Source: Siphlonurus alternatus (lineage: Eukaryota; Arthropoda; Insecta; Ephemeroptera; Siphlonuridae). Taken from it: a stretch of 64,000 bases of DNA. Position 1 is the stretch's first letter; every line of letters begins with the position of its first letter. The position numbers and the translations under genes were made by a program. The stretch spans positions 20,168,356-20,232,355 of the forward strand of contig OX463780.1 in the NCBI GenBank assembly GCA_949825025.1. The letters run 5' to 3'. The notes beneath the pieces are model-generated. The model was not told where the DNA came from. It saw only the letters and a program-made list of their open reading frames with translations, and made no database searches. Below, one piece after another: positions 28,175 through 39,560 of the stretch.

Positions 28175-28545
28175 GTAATATGGATGGCATGCATCGCATG
28201 AAATTTGTTTATTGCATATTTCGATTATTTCGATAGAGCATTCCAAGTTGTTGTGTATCATCATTTTTTTTCAAGTTTTTTTTTTTTTTTTTTTTCTCAA
28301 CACTCCTAACACTCTCAATAAAAATCGAGGGGAAAGACGCTGTGACATCATAGTCATGCAACTTCTTTCCCCATGCTTGCGTGTTTTAAGCATTTGCATG
28401 ATTATATGTCACAGCATTTTGTATCATAATTTTAAGGGTAATAGAGTGTTAAAAAAATCTGGAAAAATTGACACTAGTACAAATACTTAACTCGAGGTCC
28501 TGTATCCAAATATGCAATAAAAATTTCATGTAGGTAGTCCATTAT
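28175..28545. mobile_element. Degraded foldback MITE of the TTTATTGCAG family
   Basis: Only the outer arms are recognisable: GCATGAAATTTGTTTATTGCA at 28.19 kb and TGCAATAAAAATTTCATG then GTCCATTATT at 28.52 kb. The interior is replaced or decayed. Confidence 0.55.
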
Positions 28546-29059
28546 TGAATTCTCTGATGAAAACTACTTGTCTTATCCTAAATGTAAACTTGTTAAAGGT
28601 TATAAAGCAAACAAATCAAAGTATCACAAATTTAATGTTGTCTTGTTGCATCTGGTGGTTGTCTCATAATATTATATACAGTATATTGCAAACTTGAAGG
28701 TGTTTTAACAAATAATCTTCACAAAATGGTAGCACATAAGATATGAATCTGAATAAATAAATTTATATATCAGGCAATATCACACAATGCAAAAAGGTGC
28801 AGTCATATTATAATATAAAAAAGAGAAAGAGAGAGTGCACGTATGGCATGCAATACAAAAAGGAAGTACGTTGTCGATTTAGCTATAGTATTAAAGCAAG
28901 CTGTATGCATGGAAGCAGAAAAACAAGTTATTTCTTTGAAGCTTAACTTTCCCAGAATAGCACGCAGTTTATTATATTTGTTTTTATTATACTGCTGCAT
29001 GCAGTTGCAACCAATTCAACGGAGCAGATAAACGAAAAATATCGATGCAATCTCTTTGT

Positions 29060-29270
29060 TTCAGTGCACGCTGAGACGACGGTGAGAAAGCCATTAACGA
29101 ACAGGTGTCGTGGTGGAAACGCGCGTTTGCTCTCTTCTCACAGGTTCACGCCCCCTCAACAACCCACACGTCTAAATCAGCGGAAGCTTTATTTCCGTCA
29201 CGGGTGTTTGGTGCACGACCTGCAGAGTAAATATCGTCTGTGTGTCGACATCGACATCTCGTGGTAATAT
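29060..29270. promoter_or_regulatory. CpG-enriched patch
   Basis: ACGACGGTGAGAAAG, GTGGAAACGCGCGTTTGC and ATCGTCTGTGTGTCGACATC in AT-rich DNA. Potential donor GACG|GTGAGA on plus. Could be a 5' untranslated exon; weak. Confidence 0.25.
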
Positions 29271-29504
29271 TAGTTTGTTGTCATGAAGTCTAGACATATT
29301 CAAAATTACCTAGTGCAGCACACCGTATTAATAATTCTCGTTGAAAAATTAAGACTAAATTTCATACTCAAATCAGCACAAGTACCAAAATTTTATCAAA
29401 AAAATAAAAGACATTTTACATTTAATTTTGTGAATGTCACTACAATTCGATGAATTGTAGTGTTAAATGTGACTAGTAGTAGTCCCGTTTGCTCTGATTT
29501 GGTA

Positions 29505-29560
29505 AGGGGGAGGGGAGCGCTAACAAAGTCAATGTTTAAAAAAATTAAAAGAAGCTATAA
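29505..29560 (+). repeat. G-rich repeat left of the tRNA-headed SINE
   Basis: GGGGGAGGGGAGCGCTAACA then AAGTCAATGTTTAAAA. Recurs at 29955-30015 (GCACGCCAACAAGTCAATG). The pair brackets the SINE; related to the G-run repeats at 14.1 and 54.8 kb. Confidence 0.5.
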
Positions 29561-29635
29561 GGAAGAACCAAATATACTTCGGCAATCGCAACGGGCCAAT
29601 TTTTTTTTTTTTTTTTCTGAATTTATTTTTTCTGG

Positions 29636-29968
29636 ATTCTCGCACTTGACGCAGCGGTATATGCGCATTACATCTGATTCGTAATCGTACGGTCTTGAGT
29701 TCGATTCCAGCTATCCGGGCTATCCCAGTCACCGCCAAACTTTTCACAAGTGACGGTTGCTAAAGAACACCCACTCGTGCACCCGGGAGGTGATTGATGT
29801 CATCCTCATCAATTGCCGACCAGCCTGACTGAGGTTTTCATGGTTTCCTCAGTCACAACCAAGCGAATGCTGGATGTATTGATATAAGGCCATGGCCGCC
29901 CCGATTTGGAAAGGACCCACAAAACCCTACCCAAATAAAGGGTGGTTCTGAGGAAGAAGGAGGGGGGG
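29636..29968 (+). mobile_element. tRNA-headed SINE with conserved core
   Basis: The head has RNA polymerase III A-box-like (GACGCAGCGGTATATGCGC) and B-box (GAGTTCGATTCC) sequences in tRNA spacing. The core CCTGACTGAGGTTTTC, GGTTTCCTCAGTC, GCGAATGCTGG and AAGGCCATGGCC matches the core of the 5S-headed SINE at 63.7-64.0 kb. A body with GGAAAGGACCCAC and CCAAATAAAGGGTGG follows. There is no clean A-tail or target duplication. G-rich repeat copies lie on both sides (29505-29560 and 29955-30015). Confidence 0.75.
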
Positions 29969-30019
29969 GGGCACGCCAACAAGTCAATGTTAAACAAATG
30001 ACAAGCTTCAACTTAAAAA

Positions 30020-30832
30020 TGCCGCAGCGCCGCATTCTGACATCGCTCCATAAGGTTTGTTAGGAGAAAAAGCTTATTTATTTTTTTATTCAAATTCTAT
30101 GCTGCATAAAATCTCGAATATTTTTTATGTTGTCTAAAGTGATCTTTTCCGTGGCTCATATGAATTATTAATCTTGCCCTTCATAAGAACCACTGAAAAA
30201 AATTAAAAACCAGGTACCGCTGGGTTAAAGGATAGGAAGCTTGATAGAACATGTCGTCGCGCGCAGTTCGCGCGCTAGATTTTCATTGACTGAGAGAATT
30301 GTGTCGTCAATATTAAAGCTTCTCATTAAAAGAAGTTGGATAAGATTAATATTTCGGCAATCACAATGAAGAAATGTTTTGCATGCTTTTATTTTTGTTT
30401 TCTAGTTTCATATTTTCTGAGTATAATAATTTTATGAGGACACTACTTTTTACTATAATTTACACAAGCATGAGATAAAAATAAATAAATACAATGTTAA
30501 CCTTTTTTGTTGAGATAAAAAAAAATGACTCACGATCGATGTGTTGATTGAAAAACAATCCCTGGAAGCACACAAAGGTGTTGGATACAAGGAAGGGCGG
30601 TGATGTCAGCGGGTGAACGTTTCACCTTGTATTGCCGCGCGGTTGCTTGCACACGCCGCCTATAGTTGGCTTTCCAGGACGGTCACGAGGGCGGCGGGTC
30701 GACTCCCGGAATTTCATTAGCCATCAGACCCGGATACCAGTGATTTTAGTATAGTTGGACGGTCACGAAGACGGCAGATGGGCGGATCATAGGCCTTTAA
30801 GGGGTCCGAATACCAGATAATATAGTTTATTA
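30020..30832. other. Unassigned stretch with a small direct duplication
   Basis: TTGGCTTTCCAGGACGGTCACGAGG and TAGTTGGACGGTCACGAAG (30.66 and 30.75 kb) are diverged direct repeats with a GGCGG tail. No gene recognised. Confidence 0.45.
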
Positions 30833-30834
30833 TA

Positions 30835-31209
30835 TAAGGCGGTTGCATGAGCAACGCAATCAGTCTACTTTACAGGGGCCAAGTGAAAACATGCGCGCGC
30901 AGGCCGCCATGCTGGAGTATCGGTAGAGAACACTGCATATATGCAGGCAAAAGATTAAAAAAATACATTATAATAAATTATTTAAAATGAAAATAAAAAA
31001 ATGTGAGGTTAACAAAATGTCTAAAATAAAATTTACAAACTTTTGCTCACCTCAGAATTTAGAATCTTTTCTTTGTGTATATTTTTAAATAATTTTTTTA
31101 ATATTTTGTCCTAGCTATGCTTATACTTTGCGTAGCTCCACCGGTCAACCATTGACGACTGGCGGACAACTGTTGAAACTTTCGATCTGACGTCACATGC
31201 AAGCGTCTA
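30835..31209. mobile_element. Second copy of the TAAGGCGG MITE
   Basis: Shares its whole length with 24879-25252 (GAGCAACGCAATCAGTCTAC, AAAACATGCGCGCGCA, TTTGCTCACCTCAGAATT, GACGACTGGCGGAC). The right end is GCAAGCGTCTA and the TA duplication there is imperfect. It abuts a LINE 3' end on the right. Confidence 0.85.
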
Positions 31210-31212
31210 ATA

Positions 31213-31690
31213 GCTATAACATTAATAAATCTTCTGGTTATCATAAAGCTGAACAATCTTGTGTATGTAAATTATGTAATGAATATTGTAGCCAATATCA
31301 TTTAAATATCTGTAAATCTAGAATTAAGCCTATTAGCGATTATGCCAGGGGAGATTTCATATAGTCTATAGATTTTGAATAGCAATGAAGCAATAAGTTT
31401 TTTTTTTTTTTTATTCTATCTATTTTCTATGTCATATTTTGTCTTATATATATGTGATTATATATATGATATATTATTATTATGATGTAACAGGCTGTTA
31501 GTATCATCTGTTATTTTATTTTATATTGTTTTATTATCATTTTCTATTGTTCTATTATTCTGTAACTATTATATATGTTTTGTATGTATGTTTTATGTGT
31601 TCTATTGTAATGTTTTTCTATAATGTATGTTTCTAGTGCTGTTAATATGTACACTTTCTGTGTTTAATAAAAGACTAATAATAACATTAA
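31213..31690 (+). mobile_element. 3' end of a non-LTR retrotransposon (LINE)
   Basis: The first ~155 bases read in one frame to a stop and include CKLCNEYCSQYHLNIC, a C-x2-C-x7-H-x3-C knuckle like those at the C-terminus of CR1/L2/Jockey-type reverse transcriptases. A long AT-rich untranslated region follows, ending in GTGTTTAATAAAAGACTAAT and a short TAA-rich tail. The last ~125 bp recur at 4941-5065. It is 5'-truncated, or interrupted, by the MITE at 30835-31209. Frames within its 3' region are not genes. Confidence 0.65.
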
Positions 31691-32951
31691 TACCGAGATG
31701 CAATGAGTTAGAAAATACATTTTTCTATACTGGAGGGACGTGTTGGCAACTTTATTTGTCATGCAGGCACGGCTTATCAAGCTCCAGCAGTCCTGCATTA
31801 TTGATTAATTTTCATCAATCAATAAATTGTCTTTTACTGCATGTGACATTGAGTATCAACAACTTCATGTCAAGAATGTTTGTCTGAGCTGCTTTGACGT
31901 GGAATTCTATGCACCCCTCTACAATTTTTGTCAAATTTATTGATCTATTGGGATATTTTGATAATACAGAAGCCGAAACATGATTAATTATGCTAGAAAA
32001 GTGGAATAAGAACAATTAAATCGTGACATTTCCTTATTTTCATGTATGTAATGAATAATATTATACTGTTAATAAGACGTATTATACTTATAATAGATTA
32101 GGTTAGAGTGAGGATTCTAGGCATTTTGTCTTTTGTGCCCATGGAGTCTATTTTGTTGTGTTTTAGGATGTCCACTGATCTAAAATCTTGCACTGATCTC
32201 AAGATTTCAAAGATAATTAATAATTTAATAAGCCTATATAACTATGTACATAAAAAAAAAGAAAAAAAAATGCGGTTTATGTTTGTGCCTTTTAGAGTTA
32301 TCCTCAAAAACATTTTCAGTTAATTAATATTTTCAACTTTGCAACGACAAATTACATAGAAAGCTTTCAACATAAAAATTAGCATAAAAATTATGTTTTC
32401 GACAAAAGACTTCCCTTTGTTTTTGCCACTGAAAAATAAAAAATATCTGAGTTTCACGTTTTTAACAAAGTATCCATAATAATTCCATATTTTGATATTT
32501 TGAAAAAAAAAAAAAAAAAAAAAAGGAATAGGAATAGGAACACGCTAAACAAGAATTTTAAAGTTTTTTTTTTACTTACAAGATGATTAAAAATTAAAAT
32601 ATATATATAAAAAAAAATGTGTGATTTAAATAAGTGTACAGCATAGTATTTTCGTTAGAAATATCAGTTTCTTATGATTTTTTTTTTTTCCAAAACAGCC
32701 TATGATCGAAATAAAAATTTGAATTTGAAAAGTTGCCATCCATGCAGCTGCCTTTTTTCCCGTTTTTTTTTTTTTTTTTTTTTTTTCTCTTTATCTTCCT
32801 CACTTGACTGCAATACTGCAGTAAACCATGGAATAATAATAATAATATTCGTTTATTGGGTTAAGTAATACAAAAGAATGGGGGGGGAAAGACATGAAAA
32901 AAAAACAAAAAAACAAAAAACAAACAAACAAAACAAGAGATGAAAGCTTAA

Positions 32952-33316
32952 GGTAGAGATAATACGGATCAGCTGGCCCAATGCTAAAAAAATCCCATTC
33001 ATAAAAATTATGAAAAAAATTTAAAATGTTCTCCTCTGCATCCCCTATCAGTAGGTAAAATATCAGGTATACAAAAACGAGCTAGTTTTTGAGTTATTAA
33101 TTTTTAAAGTTGACTAATTTAACATGGAAGTTCCATTTCTCCATGTTGAATTAGTCAACTTCAAAAATTAATAACTCGAAAACTAGCTCGTTTTTGTATA
33201 CCTGATATTTTACCTACTGACAGGGGATGTAGAGGAGAACTTTTTAAATTTTTTTCATAATTTTTATGAATGGGATTTTTTTAGCATTGGGCCAGCTGAT
33301 CCGTATTATCTCTACC
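32952..33316. mobile_element. TTAA-flanked foldback MITE, near-perfect palindrome
   Basis: Ends GGTAGAGATAATACGGATCA are inverted and flanked by TTAA (32948-32951, 33317-33320). Almost the whole 365 bp pairs with itself around ~33,134. Interior shares TTTAAAATGTTCTCCTCT and ATCAGGTATACAAA with the element at 52237-52582. Confidence 0.92.
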
Positions 33317-33324
33317 TTAAGATA

Positions 33325-35140
33325 AAAATAAATAAATGAATACATAATAAAAGAAAAATATGAATACATAACCCAAACGGTTATGGAAGTCAAGTTATCA
33401 CACTATAAGTACCCGCCTGATAAGTTATAGCATCTAATTTCAAAATGTTTTTATCGACAGTATAATTTTATAGTATACAGTAGGAACTCTGTACAGTATA
33501 TCCAGTATAATTATAATATACGTATAAACACAATAAAATCACCGAACAAAATTTCTAAAAACCTTCCTCCCCTTAATTCAATAACAAAATTTTAAAATGT
33601 AATTATTCTTCTGAAAAGAGACATAATTACAATTATATGGACATGCCGATCGAGTTCAGGAAAGAAAAACATAAAATGGAGGTAAAATATTTTCTTGGAC
33701 TTAATATATACTATATGTAATGACATATCTGTTCATTCATGGAGCAAATATATAAATTATAATAGATTATCTCGTCATGGCTTACGAAAAAAGTGACAAA
33801 ACTAGGTAAACGGTATAAGGTATATAATATGAGAATCCATTTTCATTATTTTTCAGCTCAGGTGAAATGATAGCATACGACAGTGATCTAATTTTTCTTA
33901 TCAATTGATACAGAATTTGTGTTAAAGAAGCACCGTAAAGAAATTTATGTAATTTGATAAGTGTTATCTAATTTCTGAAAAGAAAATATGAATTACTATA
34001 CGGCTTGATTGTAATCGTAAGCTGTAACTGTAAATTAATTAAAATAACGCAATAAATACAATTATTTCAGCGACGCAGTTTTATTCGGAAGCAGAAAAAA
34101 CATAAATTTATGAATATTGATATTTACAAAGGAAACGGAAGTATATGGCATGTGTGTACACAATTCAGGATATAACAGTAACTGGAAAAGCCTACAGAAA
34201 CAATTTCCAGGAATATTAATAATAAAAAAATAAATAAACTTAAATATTTAATAAATAACAGTAAAATCATTCAACATACATTGCAGCATATTATATAAAT
34301 TTAATAAATTAATACATAAAAAGTGTCATAAAATAAATTGATTATGTAGAGTTAATTAAAATGTAATAATTAAACGAAAATCATTTTTATATTGAGAAAT
34401 TATTTTATGATATATATTGATCGACCACCCGAGAGAGAAATATTATAATTGTCACGTTTGCAGGTAATGTCACGGTCTTAAGAAGGCGTGTCGTGGACAA
34501 TAAGCAAGCTAACAGCACATCAACATGAATCCTTCTAAGAAATCATAAACCGTCGTCACACCTTTATACATAACATTATAATACTATCAAGTTGGTTCCT
34601 ATATATAAGCTGCGTACATGTAGCCATGTCGTCTCCCTCCTCTCCTATAATATATATATTATAACTCCTTTGTCTTGATCCACAATAGAAGAGTCAAGTC
34701 ACAGCTCGGTGTAATTCAAATTTTCAATACTATATTCTGCGTAAAGACATAATCATAGAGTATGATAGAGGTTGAAGAAGTCGTTGCAACAACCAAGCGC
34801 TGCTGTTGCGAATTCACGGTAGCATCATAAAAGATATTATAATACATATATGTTGGACTTCTGACATGTTTTAATGGGTATAACAAGAAAATATAATTTT
34901 TATCATGTTTCTTTCATCGTAATCTTTTTTTTTTTTAAGTCGTCATCATCATCATCTTTCCAATTAACTAGTCAATACTAATACAACATTGATTGCTAAC
35001 TGTGCATCACCAGCACACTATATAATATAATAATAATATAAGGCAGCTTTTAGTCCATGAAAAATAAATTATATAGATAATTCAAAATATATAAATTAAC
35101 ATTAAAATATAAAACTATCTCAAAGTGCACAAAATTATAT
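33325..35140. other. AT-rich stretch without a recognised gene
   Basis: Low-complexity AT DNA. An (ATC)n run lies at 34940-34962. Nothing coding. Confidence 0.55.
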
Positions 35141-35910
35141 CATATAATGGGTTGGCTGCACGGCCGATTTTAAGTGGCGGAAACGAAAGAGGAGGTGCTG
35201 AAATGCAGGTGTGAATTTTATGCGAATTTTTTGAGCACTGTAACTTTGTATAAATGCAGTTTTAAAAGATGCATTTCACCTGGAAGCCATCGCCTACCGC
35301 CTTTGACGTCATCGAAATGTCAGGTTCGGTTCACTATAGATATGCATACCTGTACTCACCTGCATAACAGGTAGCCAATCAAAAACAATCTAGCCAAAAT
35401 TCAAAATTTCAAATGCCTAGCCTGATCGAAGTGGATGAGTTTTAAAACTTAAAAAATGCACATTATTCCATGTACGCGTTCTGTAAAAACACACTGGGAG
35501 ATAAGTAATATTACAAACATACCTTTCATCATATTTAAATAATAGAAATTGTTTCTCAAATAGTTTCATTTTATTGAAGAGAAGATGCAATATCAAGTCC
35601 TTCCACCACACTCTCTTTTTAAATGATTGGCGCCGTTAGCAGTAATCAGCCAATGAAAATGTGTAAATTTATCATACTGGACTCCTTCCGTATCTGCTGA
35701 ATATCTATTGAATTATTATATTAAACCTAAAACTGAGTCTCTTTTCTTATCTACGAAGATAGTAGGATGCCGTAGGATTCATATTTAACTTTATTAAGAC
35801 CCTTGAATCATAATTTTTAAATGTCTTTTCAACCCCCTATTTGCTGCTGCTAAAACCATTAGTGGAATGATTGAAAAATAAATACAGTTTTAATTTCGAC
35901 TATCCTAGCA

Positions 35911-35987
35911 TGGGCGTCTGTGGCCTAGTGGAAGTACATTTGTCATCCACGCAGAAATTTTAGGTTCAAATCCCCTCTGGGTCATTT
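35911..35987 (+). other. tRNA-like sequence with A and B boxes, left palindrome arm
   Basis: TGGCCTAGTGG fits the tRNA A-box and GGTTCAAATCC fits the B-box at tRNA spacing, with a possible 5-bp anticodon stem. The acceptor and T stems pair badly, so this is a tRNA-derived sequence or pseudogene rather than a working tRNA. Confidence 0.5.
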
Positions 35988-36257
35988 TATATTTTTAGTA
36001 GCACGAGGAAGTTTATTTCACATTTTTAATGCAGACGGGGTAAAATTGTTTTGTTTTTTATGATTTGTTATTAATTTTTCTATCATTGTATGACACGCTT
36101 TTTTTTTTTTTTTGCAAAGTTTTTGAAGTGCGTATTTATATGGAAAAGTGTGACTTATAATAATATAATATAATTATATTGTAAGAAATAATAATATTAT
36201 TTTACCCCGTCTGCATTAAAAATGTGAAATAAACTTCCTCGTGCTACTAAAAATATA

Positions 36258-36334
36258 AAATGACCCAGAGGGGATTTGAACCTAAAACTTCTGCGTGGAT
36301 GACAAATGTACTTCCACTAGGCCACAGACGCCCA
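36258..36334 (-). other. tRNA-like sequence, right palindrome arm
   Basis: Reverse-complement copy of the tRNA-like block at 35911-35987, present because it lies inside the palindrome arm. A and B boxes are intact here also. Confidence 0.5.
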
Positions 36335-37099
36335 TGCTAGGATAGTCGAAATTAAAACTGTATTTATTTTTCAATCATTCCACTAATGGTTTTAGCAGCA
36401 GCAAATAGGGGGTTGAAAAGACATTTAAAAATTATGATTCAAGGGTCTTAATAAAGTTAAATATGAATCCTACGGCATCCTACTATCTTCGTAGATAAGA
36501 AAAGAGACTCAGTTTTAGGTTTAATATAATAATTCAATAGATATTCAGCAGATACGGGAGGAGTCCAGTATGATAAATTTACACATTTTCATTGGCTGAT
36601 TACTGCTAACGGCGCCAACCATTTAAAAAGAGAGTGTGGTGGAAGGACTTGATATTGCATCTTCTCTTCAATAAAATGAAACTATTTGAGAAACAATTTC
36701 TATTATTTAAATATGATGAAAGGTATGTTTGTAATATTACTTATCTCCCAGTGTGTTTTTACAGTACGCGTACATGGAATAATGTGCATTTTTTAAGTTT
36801 TAAAACTCATCCACTTCGATCAGGCTAGGCATTTGAAATTTTGAATTTTGGCTAGATTGTTTTTGATTGGCTACCTGTTATGCAGGTGAGTACAGGTATG
36901 CATATCTATAGTGAACCGAACCTGACATTTCGATGACGTCAAAGGCGGTAGGCGATGGCTTCCAGGTGAAATGCATCTTTTAAAACTGCATTTATACAAA
37001 GTTACAGTGCTCAAAAAATTCGCATAAAATTCACACCTGCATTTCAGCACCTCCTCTTTCGTTTCCGCCACTTAAAATCGGCCGTGCAGCCAACCCATT

Positions 37100-38400
37100 G
37101 ATTGAAAATTGAAAGTTTGGATGTTTATTTTACATTACTTTTAAATAAATTATAATATGTTCTTAAGCTTCAAGATGTCTTAAATTGTAATGATCTTGAG
37201 AGGAGTCTTTCGTCATTTAGATTCTGCGATATGCCATGACGAAGGCACTTTAATATTCCATTTTCTAATCAGTTCCTTGTCAATGCCGTCTTCCACGAAC
37301 ACAAATCTTTTCTTTTAAAATTTAAATATTAAAAAGAAAACAAGAAGCAGATTTTAAACGACAAAAAATGTTAATAAAATTCCCTGACATAATACAAGAA
37401 TTCATATTGAATGCATGACATAAAAAGAAGCAAAAATATAATAGATAATTCTTGGAGCTCGACTGGAACTGGATACGAAAAAAATTTCCTCACTAAGTTT
37501 ATCTGTTGTTTCAATTAAATGTAATATAATAATAATTAAATATCGCTCAGTATAAAAATTATCGAAAATTATCAAGGAGAAAAAAATTGGCGAATTTTAA
37601 AATGTCATAATTACATTAAAAAAAAAGTCCGGCTTTTAATCTAATATTGAGTAAATGAATTTTAAAATCCATCAACCTTGACGGGTTGTAAATTTACGAA
37701 ATTATATGACTATACATACTACATGTTTAGTAAATATTTAGTTGTAAATAAAATTCCAGTTTATAGAGTAATATAATATATGTTTTTATATTTATGGTTG
37801 AATAAAGTCAAGTATAAATTTATAATTTAAATATAAAATGTATGTGTTGGTAAATTCCTCGATTTGAAAACATTAACATTTTTTTGTAAAAAATATACAT
37901 AAAAAGTTGTTTTTACGCTTATAATTTTAAAAAATTTAAATTGTATATATAATCGATATAATGATATATTATGCCATGGGTTTATATGATGTTTCCACGA
38001 AAAATCGTACGAAACAGCAAGCTATGTACACAAAAAGCTTAAAAGTACATGCATAATATGCAGTTCTATAACATATACACATAATGTATATAATGTATGT
38101 GTATGTAGCTATGTAAGTATATGTACATGTATACACGCTGACGTAAACACTTCGTTACGTCAGCCATAACGTTCAGCTTTACTACGAAATTTACGTCATG
38201 TCAAATAAAAAATAAAATATAGGAAACATGACAGTAAATTCAATTATATATAGGTTCAAACATTATACATAAACACAAGTTAATTTACCATATTATATAA
38301 CATGCTTATTTTTGTTATTGAATCTTTTTAAAGATCGAAGGAGGGAGAAAAAAAATGACAGGTAACTATATTATAATACAGAATGTAATTTAATCCAAGT
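37100..38400. other. AT-rich stretch without a recognised gene
   Basis: Low-complexity AT DNA with TATGTA-rich tracts near 38.1 kb. Nothing coding. Confidence 0.55.
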
Positions 38401-38409
38401 AGGAGCCAA

Positions 38410-38710
38410 CAATATTAAATGCGAAGTAGTCTAGCAGCGCGCGGGTATAGTAGGGGTGGGTACAAAGTCGATTACTTCTGGGAAGTGTTTTATCTGGCTG
38501 GCACCTGCTTGCATTGCTCTGCTTTTGCTGCCGAGCCGAGAGCATGCTGCACATTGCTCGCGCTCGATCACTACGCGCGGAAATTCGCGGAACCAGCAAG
38601 CAAGCCTGCGACCCGGGCGCGCGACTGTACATACTTCATTGCATGTACAAGGCGCAACGATCTCATGATGGGTGCTGCTGTAATACTGTCTAGAACCCCG
38701 CCCGACAAAC
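38410..38710. promoter_or_regulatory. CpG-rich patch, best CpG-island candidate
   Basis: Dense CpG over ~300 bp (GCAGCGCGCGGG, CACTACGCGCGGAAATTCGC, CGACCCGGGCGCGCGACTG). Four overlapping frames of 70-102 codons on both strands reflect high GC rather than coding; none resembles a known protein. An unannotated promoter or first exon is the likeliest meaning. Confidence 0.4.
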
Positions 38711-39212
38711 ATGTACTTCCAAGATAAAATCAAGATGCAAACATATCCTCAGCTCTCAGAATATATTATTATATATATTGTATTTATATTGTAGCGATTG
38801 AATGATATGGATGTAAAATATATAACAATCAATTAAAGTTACGCGTACATACGTACGTCATTAGAATAAATTTAATAAAAATATTTCCGCATAAATTTAA
38901 TTATAAAATGAAAAACAGAAAATCAAACAGATAAAAATACATACATAGATAATAAATTACTGGGAAATCTGATATAACGTCAATATTACATTCACTATAA
39001 CACATTTAAATAACATAATATAATTATGATATAAAGAGATTATAATTTATAGATTATGAGACTTTGATTCACTCCCATATTGGCTAAAATATATCACGTC
39101 ATTTCGTCCACGCATTTCCTTCGAGGGTGTGAGTGAATTATCATTCATTATTCAGAAATGTTGTTATATGTTAAATATAAATTTAGCTAATAAAAGCCAG
39201 TAACCACAGTAA

Positions 39213-39560
39213 AATAGAGTATTGACCTCAAAATTTTTTATTGCAGAAATGGATAGAGCGTGCAAAGTTATATGCTACCCTGATTTTTTTCGATTTTTTT
39301 CAAATTTTTTAAAGACCGGGACCGGGAACTATTTTTAAAAGATTATTGAAAGTTATTTTTGTGACGTCACGAGACGCCGCTCGGCCGCTCCTTAAGAAAA
39401 AGATAGGACTTGCCGCCGCGTGACGTCACAAAAAGAACTTTCAATAATTTTTTAAAAATATTTGCCAGGCTCTAAAAAATCTGAAAAAAAATCAGGGTAG
39501 CATAACTTTGCACGCTCTATCCATTTCTGCAATAAAAAATTTTGAGGTCAATACTCTATT
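39213..39560. mobile_element. Foldback MITE of the TTTATTGCAG family
   Basis: Inverted ends AATAGAGTATTGACCTCA, paired TTTATTGCAGAAATGGATAG, and a central TGACGTCACGAGACGCCG. Closest to 16923-17242. Confidence 0.9.

Larger units (their letters stand above)
35146..37099. mobile_element. Giant foldback element: 1,954-bp palindrome with >99% identical arms
   Basis: The sequence from AATGGGTTGGCTGCACGGCC (35146) reappears as its reverse complement ending at 37099. Arms are about 930 bp, around a short AT-rich centre near 36,120. I see only a handful of single-base differences between arms. Each arm therefore carries the same short frames (66 and 64 codons), which are consequences of the palindrome and not genes. 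Each arm also holds a tRNA-like block. The subterminal sequence (CGAAAGAGGAGGTGCTGAAATGC, TGAATTTTATGCGA, TGACGTCAT) is related to the 460-bp AATT-flanked family at 44.2 and 61.3 kb, so this may be a longer relative. No transposase is encoded. Confidence 0.9.

Noticed and set aside
29636..29710. Functional tRNA gene
   Set aside because: A and B boxes are present but stems do not pair properly and a SINE body follows.
35174..37071. Pairs of identical 66- and 64-residue open frames on opposite strands
   Set aside because: Mirror images created by the giant palindrome; no family resemblance or start context.
38419..38733. Overlapping 70-102 codon frames on both strands
   Set aside because: High GC lowers stop frequency; both strands open at once and no recognisable protein.
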